Shown here one piece after another: positions 53,326-64,000 of a stretch of DNA of 64,000 nt; within the stretch, counting starts at the first letter, position 1, and each line of letters begins with the position of its first letter. Below the pieces are notes generated by a model. It was not told where the DNA came from and searched no databases. It worked only from the letters and a program-made list of their open reading frames with translations. A program made the position numbers and the translations under genes. Origin of the DNA: Mycoplasma sp. 2045 (GTDB lineage: Bacteria > Bacillota_I > Bacilli_A > Mycoplasmatales > Metamycoplasmataceae); assembly GCF_024582715.1 (NCBI RefSeq), contig NZ_CP102083.1:62001-126000 (forward strand), written 5' to 3'.

Positions 53326-54111
53326 TTATCTTTCTTTAACTAATGTAACAATAACGAAATAAAGTAGTTGAGCTAATGAAATAAATAACTGAAATCCGTG
53401 CTGAATTCCTAAAGTGATTAATGATTTTCTACACATATACTCGACATAATCAGCCGTTTTTCTAATTGAATATCATTGAAGAATCATAAATAATGAGATT
53501 AATGCAACCATTAAAATTCCGATTCATCAGTTAATGTTATCTCTTTGTCTAAAAGCAAAGAATGAAATTAAGAATGTAACTAATATTGCAAATGATAGAA
53601 CTAAAATCATTACTATTAGTGATCTTACATTAATAATTTTTAACATTCCTAATATTCCGGTCAAGAATAATATTCCTACTGGTATAAAAATAACTGATGC
53701 TAATTGCAATGATGCATACTTGATAATTTCTAATGCAGAGTTATCATATGTATATGTTCCAAAACTAATTAATAATAAAGCTGTTCCGATTACAATTCCA
53801 TAGAATAATGCATAGAAGAAGAACTTGATGCTCAAGAGTATTGCATTTTGAGATTCATTTTTCGGTTTTATAAAACTCAGAATCATAATTCCAATAAAAG
53901 GGACTATTATCATCATTATTAAAAATAAAAGTTGATAAAACCGTTTTGACATTGAATTTAGTATTAGTAAATCAATTCACACAAAGAAGATTGATAATAA
54001 TGATAATAAAAGCAATCCACCAGTGCTTGTTAATAGTATAATTCCATAAAATAATTTTACAGATCCTGATTTAACATCAGGAACTACTTTAATAGTTTCT
54101 TGATTATTCAT
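53326..54111 (-). CDS. Multi-pass membrane protein of unknown function
   Basis: 261 residues with about six hydrophobic segments: near 21-45, 55-80, 88-112, 123-150, 158-190 and 200-235. The short N-terminus NNQETIKVVPDVKSGSVK is probably cytoplasmic. No catalytic or transport motif was recognised. Trp codons TGA and TGG both occur. Divergent from pepC with 75 bases between. I cannot assign a family. Confidence 0.7.
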
Positions 54112-54186
54112 AATTTAAATTGTAATACATTATGAATAAAACTAAACTATATTAATAACTAATATACAAGGTATATAGGAGTAAAA

Positions 54187-55500
54187 ATGAATGTAACTAA
54201 AAACTTATTAGATGAATTTAAGTCAAAATTTGAATCAAAATCAAACAATAAAATGATTCAAAACTCAATCATCAAAAATGGTATTAAGAATACAGTTTTT
54301 GATCATCAAACATTTATCAAACACGATCACGTTTTTGACATAGAAACAACATTAGGTGATATAACATCACAAAAAAATAGTGGAAGATGTTGAATTTTCG
54401 CTTCGTTAAATATGGCTAGAGTTGAAGCTGCTAAGAACTTAAATGTAAGTAGCTTTGAGTTTTCACAAAACTACTTTGCTTTCTATGACAAAATTGAAAA
54501 AGCGAACACATTTTTAAATTATGCAATCGAAACAGCGAACTTACCTTTAGAAAATAGAGAAGTTTATCACTTAATTAATAGAAATGTTGCTTCAGATGGT
54601 GGGTACTGAGAATATTTTGCTAACTTACTTAAAAAATATGGTGCAGTTCCAAAATCAATTATGCCTGAAACATTCCATTCAGGAAATACAACAGATATGA
54701 ATGAACAAATTGATAAGCATCTTAAAAATGGAATGAAGAAAATTAGAGTACTTGTTGCACAAGGTGCTGATAAGACACAAATTCAAGCAGTGAAAGAAGA
54801 TGCACTTTACAGAGTTTATGACATCGTTTCTAAATGTTTAGGAACACCAGTTACTGAGTTCACTTATGAATACAAAGATAAAGATAATAAGTATCACAAA
54901 ATTGAAAACATAACTCCTGTAGAGTTTTTCGAAAAATATGTAGGAAAAGATTTTGATAAAAAAGTTAATCTAGTTCACGATCCTAGAAATCTTTATGACT
55001 ATGGAACTAAATATGTTCTTAAATATCAAAAATCAGTTTATGAAGATCAAGATGTTGAAATGATTAACGTTCCATTAGATGTAATTAAGAGTGCTGTAAT
55101 TGCTTCATTAAAAGATAACTTACCAGTTTGATTTGCCTGTGATGTTGATCCTTTCAAAGATAATAAATCAGGAATTTTTGACCCTAAACTTTATGATTTT
55201 GATTCAGTTTTTGAACCAATTAGTGACTTTAATAAAGAAGATAGAATTATCTACTTTAACTCAATGTTAAATCACGCGATGGCTTTTGTAGGTGTTAAGA
55301 CAGAAAACGGTAAACCGATTGCTTGAAAAGTTGAAAACAGTTGAGGTGATGATTCTGGTAAAAAAGGTGTTTACTCAATGTCTGATGAATGATTTGATGA
55401 ATACAACTTCTCACTTATTGTAGATCCAAAATATGTTCCAGAAGAATATCTTAAAGCTGATAAATCAGTTGCTCTTGAGTTATGAGAACCATTTGCTTAA
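54187..55500 (+). CDS. pepC: Aminopeptidase C (bleomycin hydrolase family)
   Basis: 437 residues; a cytosolic cysteine peptidase of family C1B that trims peptides. The catalytic triad is visible: Cys68 in QKNSGRCWIFA, His363 in MLNHAM and Asn384 in VENSWGDDSG. FEFSQNYFAFYDKIEKAN and NVASDGGYWEYF are family segments. No signal peptide. AGGAG before the ATG. It likely recycles imported peptides into amino acids. Confidence 0.94.
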
Positions 55501-55525
55501 TAGCAAAAAGTTAAATTTTTACATT

Positions 55526-55557
55526 AAAAACCAAAAAATTTCGCTTTTTTGGTTTTT
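55526..55557 (+). terminator. Terminator after pepC
   Basis: AAAAACCAAAAAA (55526-55538) pairs with TTTTTTGGTTTTT (55545-55557). The stem is long but mostly A-T. Confidence 0.75.
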
Positions 55558-55570
55558 ATATTACAATTTA

Positions 55571-55588
55571 TATACTTATTTAAGTATA
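55571..55588. promoter_or_regulatory. 18-bp inverted repeat before mnmA
   Basis: TATACTTA and TAAGTATA separated by TT, ending four bases before the AGGAG ribosome binding site. It may overlap the promoter or form a hairpin at the mRNA 5' end. Confidence 0.35.
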
Positions 55589-55591
55589 TAA

Positions 55592-56716
<1,125 letters not shown>

Positions 56717-56754
56717 AAAATCATATGGGTGTTAAATTAAACCATATGATTTTT
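56717..56754. terminator. Bidirectional terminator between mnmA and the LRR lipoprotein gene
   Basis: AAAATCATATGG (56717-56728) and CCATATGATTTT (56742-56753) pair perfectly with T runs on both strands. It serves both convergent genes. Confidence 0.88.
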
Positions 56755-56760
56755 CTTATC

Positions 56761-59193
56761 TTAATTTCCAATTAATTGGTTTTTATTAACTACATTTAAT
56801 TTAGGTGCAACTAGAACTGGAGTTTCACTTTGTGGAGAAATTGATGCTGCTCAAGATGAACCGACACTTTCTAAGTTAGGGAAGTTAAGTGCAGAAATTG
56901 TTCCGAATCCATTTGCAAATGTATTTGAAGCAATACCCTTAACATTTTCTCCTTGAATTGAGTTTATTTGGTTTGAGCTCTTGAATGCAGTTGTGTAGAT
57001 AAATTCAACCTCATCAGACAATGTAACATAAGGGTTATCAGATTTAAGTTTAATTAAAACTTTTCCTAACATCGCTTTTGTGCTTTCTTGATCGTTTAAG
57101 ATGTTATAGTAATATGGTGTTCCTTGAAGTGCTGTAGTACCTAGAGAAGTTAAGTTAGGTAAGTTTAAACTTGTTAAGTTTGATAATGATCCAAATGTTC
57201 CTTGATTTACTGATTTAACATTTTCTGCTGTTATACTTGTAATAACTTCATTAGCAGTTGCTGCTTCTGGAATTTTATTGTCAAATGAAAATGCAGAGTT
57301 GTAGATTTGTGTAATTGATGGGTCTAAAGTGATTTCAGTTTTATTATTGATATTTTTGTAACCAATTAAAACTGAACCTAATTTAATTTGCTCTTCATTT
57401 GAGTTTGAAATGTGGTCATAGTATCATTTTGAACGGAACAACGCATACTCACCTATATTTTGAACATTTTGAACATCAAATGTTTCAAGTGCTGGAGTAT
57501 CTGCAAATGCTTCATTTGCAATATAAACTTCAGGTGCTTGAATTGTTATTGATCTAAGTGTACTGTGTTTAAACATTTCTTCTGAAATATAAACTGGTTG
57601 TGTTGAAGTAATTGTAACTGTATTGATATTTTCATTGCTCTTGAATAAACCATTTAAAAAATAAAGCGGCTTATCTGCAGTTATTTGCATATCAGTTGCT
57701 TCACTATCCACAGACACATAAGCATTCTCATTAAGTTTAATTTGTTTTTTAAAGCTTTCTGGAACTGTATTTGCAAATTCTGCTAACAATTGATATCTAA
57801 ATGCATTTTCTCCTAAATAAGTTGCTTTTGGTAAAAATATATTTCTAATATCTTCTGTATTTAATGAATCTTTCCCTATTTTTTCAGCATATGGAGCATA
57901 AACATATGAAACTTTTTTATCCTTAAATGCTTCCTCCATAATTGCAGTGTAATTTTCGTTTAAGAAAATAGGTATTTGTTTTTCTGGAATTTCGTATTTA
58001 AGTCCTAAAACAGTATTGTTTTGTTTCTTTAAAAAGAAATCGGTAAATTCACTAATGATTGACTTCAGCATTGTTGTAGTTTCATCTTTTTGAAGAAACA
58101 TAGCTCATACAATGTTAACTATTACGTTTTTTTCAATCTTTATGGCATCGTTATTAAGCATTTGACCGATCGTATATAAGTTCAAATTGGTATTACCCTT
58201 ATGTTTATTATTTATTTCTTTTAAGAAAGTTAAGATTTCATCTTTTTTCTCAGTTCCTACTGAATCAAGTGTTTCAGGATTATTTATTACAGAATTTACT
58301 AATTCAGAAATATCAACAATTGTTTCTGCCATTCCATAGGTTTCGATATGCAAGTTTCTTTCAGCTTGAATATCAGATTCCGGATTAGAATAATTCAAAA
58401 ACGGAAAAAGAAGAGAATTATTCTGTGATGCTTTAACAGTTTTATCAGTATCATCGAAAGATTCATATAATTCCGTGATTGCAGCAAGAAAGAATTGTTT
58501 AACTTGCTCCTGATCCTTTAAATTTGTAAATAGATCATTTAAAGAATTTATATCCATTCTATTAAGTAAGATATATTTATCTCTAATAACCTTCATAACT
58601 ATCGGGTACATGTTATCAAATGATGAGCTAGTCAATTTCAACGCATAAGAGGTTAAAGTAATCAGCTTATCTAGTTCAAAATCGTCTAATTCTTTTATGT
58701 TGGCACTATTTAGCTTTTCGATTGAAGATTGATATTTTGAAGTCACATATTTTTTTGTCTTTTCAATTAATAAGATAACTTCATTTGTTAGAGGGATATT
58801 TGAAAAGGTGATTCCTTCAACCTCTTTTTTACCTTCTTCTAATGATTTGATATCTTGTAAGTTTTTTACTATTTGGTCTTTAATTTTTAGAGCTTCCACG
58901 TAATTCTCAGAATTATCATTAATATCTGCATTTGTTAGCGATTTGACTAAATTAGCATAGTTATTAAAAAGATTTGGTGTAAGCGCCATTGCAGTATCGG
59001 TGAGTGATTTTGAGAAATCCAATAATTTCTCTTTTTTAGCAATTGTTTGAGCTGTGTCACCTGAGTTTACAATCGGGTTGCCTGGTTTAGGTTCTTTTGG
59101 CGCTTCTTGAGAACATGCAATAGTTCCTGTTACTGATGAAATCGCACCAGTTAATGTTAATAATTTAAAAATAGTTTTTGTTTTTAATTTCAT
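56761..59193 (-). CDS. Surface lipoprotein with BspA-type leucine-rich repeats
   Basis: 810 residues. Signal peptide with lipobox TGTIAC (Cys27). Residues 30-360 are largely helical and unrecognised. From about 410 on, irregular leucine-rich units of the LRR_5/BspA kind appear: NIFLPKATYLGENAF, NINTVTITSTQPVYISEEMF, SITIQAPEVYIANEAFADTP, NLTSLNLPNLTSLGTTAL, and GTISALNFPNLESVGSS at the end. Two TGA Trp codons (near 58105 and 57421) join the frame. BspA-type repeats often mediate adhesion to host proteins; that role is inference. AGGAG precedes the ATG. Confidence 0.85.
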
Positions 59194-59407
59194 ATTTCTC
59201 CTAATTAATATAATTTTACACTTTATAGAATTTAACTTGGTTATTTTAATTAATTGAAATTAACAAAATTTTGTGCTAATTATTTTGAATTCAAATCTAC
59301 AATTAAAACTTTTAACTTAGTGTACAAGATGTTTTAGTAATAAAAATGAAAATAAGGATATTCATTAAAACAAATTTAAAATTTAAACTGTTTAAAAATC
59401 TTTTTAA

Positions 59408-59413
59408 TATAAT
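59408..59413 (+). promoter_or_regulatory. -10 box for alaS
   Basis: TATAAT in the 276-base divergent gap between the LRR lipoprotein and alaS, 56 bases before the alaS ATG. No T-box element seen. The rest of the gap is featureless AT-rich DNA. Confidence 0.5.
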
Positions 59414-59469
59414 TTAGTAATATTTTTACTTTTATTTCAAAGAAATAAAAGAACATAAGGAAGGTAAGT

Positions 59470-62094
59470 ATGAATTCAAAACAAATTAGAGAATCATGAT
59501 TAAAGTTTTTCGAATCTAAAGGACACTTTGTTGTTCCTTCAAAAAGTTTAGTTCCTCAAAATGACCCATCATTACTTTGAATCAATAGTGGTGTTGCAAC
59601 TTTGAAAGATTACTTTTCAGGTAAAAAAGAAGCTCCTGCAAAAAGATTAACTAACTCACAAAAAGCAATTAGAACAAATGACATCGAAAATGTTGGTATT
59701 ACAGCTAGACATCATACATTCTTTGAAATGTTAGGTAACTTCTCAATTGGAGATTACTTTAAAAAAGAAGCTATTGATTTTGCTGTTGAGTTTCTATTAG
59801 ACGTTCTAAAACTTGATAAAGACAGACTATATTTCACATACTACTATGAAGATTTAGAAACTAAAAATTACTGAATGGCTCACGGTTTTGACGAATCACA
59901 CATGATACCAGGTGGCAAAGATACTAACTTCTGAGAAGTTGGTTCAGGTCCTTGTGGTCCTAACACAGAAATTTTCTATGATCGTGGTGAGAAGTATGAT
60001 TCAAGAGGAATCGAGTTACTTAAAGAAGACATTGAAAACGACAGATACATTGAAATCTGAAACATTGTGTTTTCAACATATAACTCAAATGGTGAAGGTG
60101 AATATACAGAATTAAAGCAAAAAAATATTGATACTGGTGCTGGATTAGAAAGAATTGTCTCAATTATGCAAGATGCGCCTACAAACTTTGATACTGACTT
60201 ATTTTTACCTATTATTCACGAAATCGAGAAATTCACAAATTATAGATATGATACAAACAATTACTTTGTAAATGATAAAGATCAAACTTTAATGAACTCA
60301 TATTTTAAAGTTATCGCCGATCACATGAGAACAGTAACTAATGCTATTGCTGATGGAGCTAAACCATCTAATGTTGGTAGAGGTTACATTTTAAGAAGAT
60401 TAATTAGACGCAGTGTTTATAAAGCTATGCAATTAAATATTCACGAACCTTTCTTATACAAACTTGTTGATGTGATTAAAGAAACATTACCTTTTGAATA
60501 TGATGTAAATCCAATTAAAAAAGTTATTGAAGATGAAGAATTAACTTTTGCTAAAACTATTGAAAATGGAAAACAAATTCTATCTGACTTTATTGTTGAA
60601 GATTTAAAAGTTTTCCCAGGAGACATTGCATTTAAATTATTCGAAACATATGGTTTCCCTGTTGAATTAACTGCAGAAATTTTAGCTCAACAAAATATCC
60701 AAATTGATTATGAAGCTTTTGAAGCAGCAAAACAAAAACACGCTGAAATGAGTAAAGGAATAAAAGTTTCAGGAATGGATAAAGTGATCAACTCATTAAC
60801 TTTAATCAAATCAAAAGTTGATGAATTTATTGGTTATGAATACACAAAATCAGTTTCAAACATTTTATACTTACTAGATACTGAAAAAGAAATTGAGCAA
60901 GCTAACGGAATTTCATATGTCGTGCTTGATAGAACTCCTTTTTATGCAACTAGTGGTGGTCAAAAACACGACCGTGGTTACATAAAACAAGGTACAAATA
61001 CAATTTTAATCTTAGATGTTTTCAAAGATAAATTTGGAAACCACATTCACAAAGTTGAAGGAAAAATTGTTAAAAACTTATCTGTAGAGTGCTTTGTTGA
61101 CGAAACAATTAGACTAGGTCTTGAAAGAAACCACTCTGGAACACACTTATTGTTCAGTGCACTTAGAAGTGTTTTAGGAAATCAAATTAAACAATTAGGT
61201 TCAAATAACAATGAAGAACGTTTAACATTTGATTTACCAGCTGATACAAGACCTACAAAAGAAGAAATTAGAGCAATCGAAAACTTAGTTCGTGAGTACA
61301 TTAAGATGGACGCTGTAAGACATTACTTGAATATGACTACAGACCAAGCTAAAGAAATGGGTGCAATTATGACTCTTGAAGAACAAGAATATATGAACCC
61401 ATTAAATGTAAGAATTGTTAAATTTGACAATATTACAGCTGACTTATGTGGAGGTACTCACTTATCAAATACAGCTAAATTGGAAAACTTCAAAATTACA
61501 AACGTTGATAAGAAAGCTGCTGGTGTATATAGAATTAGAGCTATTTCATCAAATGCTTTAGTTGATGAGTTTTTAGATCAAGAAATTGATAAATTAATTA
61601 TTGAAGCAGAAAAATTAATTGACAAAAACACTAAGCTACAAGCTTCATACAACTTTGATTTAAATATTCCTACTGCAAAAGAAGAAGCAATTGACTACTT
61701 AGAAGAAACAATTGAAAAACTTAAAGAAGACAATAAGCAAATTCAAAAAGATTTACAAAATTCATTTGAATTTGATTATGACTCAATTGAAGTTTTAACA
61801 ATAAATGGAAACAAAGTTTACGTAAATCAAACAGTTGATAAATCAAACATTAAAACAGTAGCTTCTACATTAAGAGAAAAATACAACGACATTTTAGTTG
61901 TGCTTACATCAAATGATGAAACCAATCCAATGATTGTTGTAGCTTCAAAAGAATACAATTCAAATGCTATTGCACAACAATTATTTGCAAAACTTAATGG
62001 ACGTGGTGGAGGAAACGCTATCTTATCTATGGGTAAAGTCGCAACTGCTAATAACTTAATTGCAGCATTAGAAGAGATTACATGAGAAAAATAG
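59470..62094 (+). CDS. alaS: Alanyl-tRNA synthetase
   Basis: 874 residues, full length; charges tRNA-Ala and tmRNA. Class II motifs include [20 protein letters not shown] and [11 protein letters not shown], then [11 protein letters not shown]. The editing domain retains RNHSGTHLL and CGGTHLSNT zinc/catalytic ligands. The C-terminal domain ends [14 protein letters not shown]. After TGA Trp at 62083-62085 the stop is TAG at 62092. ruvX starts inside this end (62082). Confidence 0.97.
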
Positions 62095-62522
62095 GTCTAG
62101 ATTTAGGGACTAAAAGTTGTGGAATTGCAATCACTGATGAAAGTGAAATCATTGCATCAGGAATAGAAAACTTTAAATTCGAAGAATATAAATTTACCCA
62201 AGCTCTTGACAGAATTAGCTACTACATTAATGAAGTTTATAAAAACAAAATCGATGGAATAGTGCTTGGTTACCCACTTAAAATTAGTGGAGATAAGAGT
62301 GATAGAACTTTAATGGTTGAAGATTTCAAAAAGCAACTTGAAGAAAATTTTAACTTACCTGTTTTATTGGTTAATGAACAATATTCAACTAAAAAAGCCC
62401 ATGAGACTATGATTGAAGCCGGTTTAACTAGAAAGAAAAGAAAAGATCATAAAGATAAGCTTGCAGCACAAATCATACTTAATGATTATTTAGATTACTA
62501 TAAACATAAATGAGGTAAATAA
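62082..62522 (+). CDS. ruvX: Putative pre-16S rRNA nuclease RuvX (YqgF)
   Basis: 146 residues with the RNase H-like fold of Yqg[16 protein letters not shown] with Asp7, IVLGYPLKISG near 64, LLVNEQYSTKKAHE near 104 and KDKLAAQIILNDYL. Proposed to mature 16S rRNA ends or resolve junctions. Overlaps alaS by 13 bases. A TGA Trp at 62511 is followed by Gly-Lys and TAA. Confidence 0.92.
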
Positions 62523-63178
62523 TGAGTGATACAACAAGAACGATTTTAATGGTATCTGCAATAGTTGTGTTTGTTTTAGGTATTGGTATTTACATTTGGT
62601 TAAATATTTACTCAAGAAAGATTCGTAAAAAATATTTAGCAAAAGCGCAAGCTGAAGCACTTGTTCAAATTGAATCTTTACGTAGTGAACTTGGTGTATT
62701 ACCTTTTGATATTAAAGACTTCCTAAAATCAAAAGCAAACGATTTAGACATTGAAGGTATTATTAATACAATTTATCAAAATCATTATCAAAATTGTTTA
62801 ATTATCGATGAAAAAGATATGTTCCCAATAGTTGCAATTGACTCAAAAACAAAATCAAATATTTATTATTTAAACTCAAGTTTAAATAAAGACTTATATG
62901 ATAAAGTTAAAGAGAATTTTGGTGATGAAGCTGGTAAAGGAATAATAGAATATAAAGATCAAGAATTAGATTTTGTTGCGATTTTACGTACTGAGCAAGA
63001 CATAAATGACTTATATGATAAGTATGTTCACAAGATGCAAAAAGGTATGTGTATTATTAGTTTTGATAATGCAAAAAGATCTGAAATTAAAAGATTAATT
63101 TCATTACTTAGAATGTCTTCAATCCCATATGAAGTATCATTTTTAAGTTCTAAATTTCTTTTTATAGTAAAAAGATAA
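62522..63178 (+). CDS. Membrane-anchored protein, possibly methyltransferase-related
   Basis: 218 residues. A single transmembrane helix (about 8-30, ILMVSAIVVFVLGIGIYIWL) is followed by a basic stretch and a soluble domain. The end KGMCIISFDNAKRSEIKRLI and SSIPYEVSFLSSKFLFIVKR recalls the last strands of Rossmann-type methyltransferases, but the SAM-binding glycine loop is not evident. Conserved beside ruvX in related mycoplasmas as far as I recall. Overlaps the ruvX stop by one base. Function uncertain. Confidence 0.7.
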   Translation: MSDTTRTILMVSAIVVFVLGIGIYIWLNIYSRKIRKKYLAKAQAEALVQIESLRSELGVLPFDIKDFLKSKANDLDIEGIINTIYQNHYQNCLIIDEKDMFPIVAIDSKTKSNIYYLNSSLNKDLYDKVKENFGDEAGKGIIEYKDQELDFVAILRTEQDINDLYDKYVHKMQKGMCIISFDNAKRSEIKRLISLLRMSSIPYEVSFLSSKFLFIVKR

Positions 63179-63241
63179 AATCAGACTAAAATAAAATATA
63201 ATTAAATTAACTTTTCTCAAAATAACATAAGGAGAATGATT

Positions 63242-63736
63242 ATGAACAATGAAGAATTAAAAGGTGTTGTTTACCTATCGCAAGAAACTTACGATAGATA
63301 TAAAAAAGAATATGAACATTTAGTTAATGTTGAAAGACCTGCTGTTCAAGCTGCCTTAAAAGAAGCTAGAGCACAAGGGGACTTATCAGAAAACGCTGAG
63401 TATGATGCAGCTAGAGATAGACAAGGTGCTGTTGAAGGTAGAATTAGCGAATTAGAACAAATTTTAGATAATGCAAAAATTATTGAAGCTAAAGATGAGT
63501 CAACACAAAACACAGTTGGAATTGGTACAACAGTTCAATTTGTTAAAAAAGACACAAATCAAGTTAAAGAAGTTACGATTATGGGTACACACGATACAAA
63601 CCCATTTGAAAATAAAATTTCAAACAAAAGTCCACTTGCAGTAGCAATGATGGGACATGTAGCTGGTGATGTTGTTGAAGTTGATGCACAAACAAAATAC
63701 ATGATTGAAATTTTAAGTGTTAAATTCAGTAATTAA
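63242..63736 (+). CDS. greA: Transcription elongation factor GreA
   Basis: 164 residues; rescues backtracked RNA polymerase by stimulating transcript cleavage. ARAQGDLSENAEYDAARDRQ is the coiled-coil tip with its acidic residues, followed by the globular domain with SPLAVAMMGHVAGDVVEV. ATG 63242 is preferred to 63236 because GGAG lies seven bases before it and only one base before the other. Confidence 0.95.
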   Translation: MNNEELKGVVYLSQETYDRYKKEYEHLVNVERPAVQAALKEARAQGDLSENAEYDAARDRQGAVEGRISELEQILDNAKIIEAKDESTQNTVGIGTTVQFVKKDTNQVKEVTIMGTHDTNPFENKISNKSPLAVAMMGHVAGDVVEVDAQTKYMIEILSVKFSN

Positions 63737-63759
63737 GTTGAATTTTTCTTTTCTAATTT

Positions 63760-64000
63760 ATGGAACTACATAATTCACAAAATCATAATTCTTGCTCTAA
63801 TAAAGAATTAATATGAATTGCAAATTCAAATAAACAACAACAAACTAGACATAAACACAAACAAAATCTTTTCACAATAAAAAACATAGCTTACTTAGCT
63901 ATGTATATGGCAATTATTGTAATTTTAACTTTTACACCCTACACAGGATATATTACGATTGGTGTTATATCAATAACAACTGTTCCAATTGTTATTTTAA
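63760..64000 (+). CDS. ECF transporter substrate-binding (S) component, N-terminal part
   Basis: Runs off the window after 80 codons. After a polar Asn/Gln/Lys-rich head (about 1-42) comes KNIAYLAMYMAIIVILTFTP, then YTGYITIGVISITTVPIVIL. This matches the first helices of energy-coupling-factor S components that bind vitamins or other small molecules. The head is unusually long and no Shine-Dalgarno sequence is visible, so the start is tentative. Confidence 0.65.

Overview
The window is about 64 kb of AT-rich DNA from a mycoplasma that reads TGA as tryptophan. Nearly every long gene has in-frame TGA codons at Trp positions. Several genes (secY, rpsN, rpsH, alaS, ruvX, mnmA) run through a TGA to a TAA or TAG a few codons later. 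The gene content, lipoproteins, RNase J homologue, tmRNA and 16S sequence fit the hominis group of mycoplasmas (genus Mycoplasmopsis or relatives). I do not name a species.

Layout. 1-4.6 kb: truB (partial), a HAD phosphatase, a RibF-like FAD synthetase, rpsO, recA and a YmdB-type phosphodiesterase. 4.75-9.55 kb: a 16S-23S rRNA unit with processing stems and no 5S gene. 9.6-15 kb: secY-adk-map-infA-rpmJ-rpsM-rpsK-rpoA-rplQ, the distal half of the classical ribosomal cluster. 15.2-23.7 kb: pta-ackA-coaD-engB, an anchored surface protein with two long tandem repeats, pyk, an RNase J-like protein without its metal ligands, and a thioredoxin. 23.7-25.8 kb: an IS1634-like element with a broken transposase between two 131-bp direct repeats. 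25.9-35.2 kb: the S10-spc ribosomal cluster, rpsJ to rplO. 35.3-40.1 kb: a decayed ltrA gene, then a restriction-modification island. 40.1-45.4 kb: tRNA-Thr, ssrA and smpB, then valS-folD-HAD. 45.5-49 kb: two paralogous endonuclease I-type lipoproteins. 49-53 kb: phosphoketolase and tuf. 53-64 kb: a membrane protein, pepC, mnmA, a leucine-rich-repeat lipoprotein, alaS-ruvX, a membrane protein of uncertain role, greA and the start of an ECF transporter S component.

The most unusual locus is the restriction-modification island. One uninterrupted 621-codon minus-strand gene joins a complete cytosine-C5 methyltransferase to a complete beta-class (DPPY) amino-methyltransferase. It is divergent from a 414-residue protein with a C-terminal HNH nuclease. 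A methyltransferase pair of different chemistry in one chain suggests an asymmetric recognition site. A perfect inverted repeat with GAGG/CCTC arms overlaps the methyltransferase promoter.

Other notable points: a 16S tail reading CACATCC where CACCTCC is normal; a 23S G2057A-type base expected to give intrinsic resistance to 14-membered macrolides; a possible H-type pseudoknot directly before the rplB ribosome binding site; and an IS insertion inside the S10 promoter whose long target duplication rebuilt the promoter.

Metabolically, phosphoketolase makes acetyl phosphate that AckA converts to ATP, pyruvate kinase supplies ATP from glycolysis, and Pta links acetyl-CoA to acetyl phosphate. Surface nucleases, a peptidase and an ECF transporter component fit a scavenging parasite. 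All functional names come from reading motifs by eye; no database search was run.
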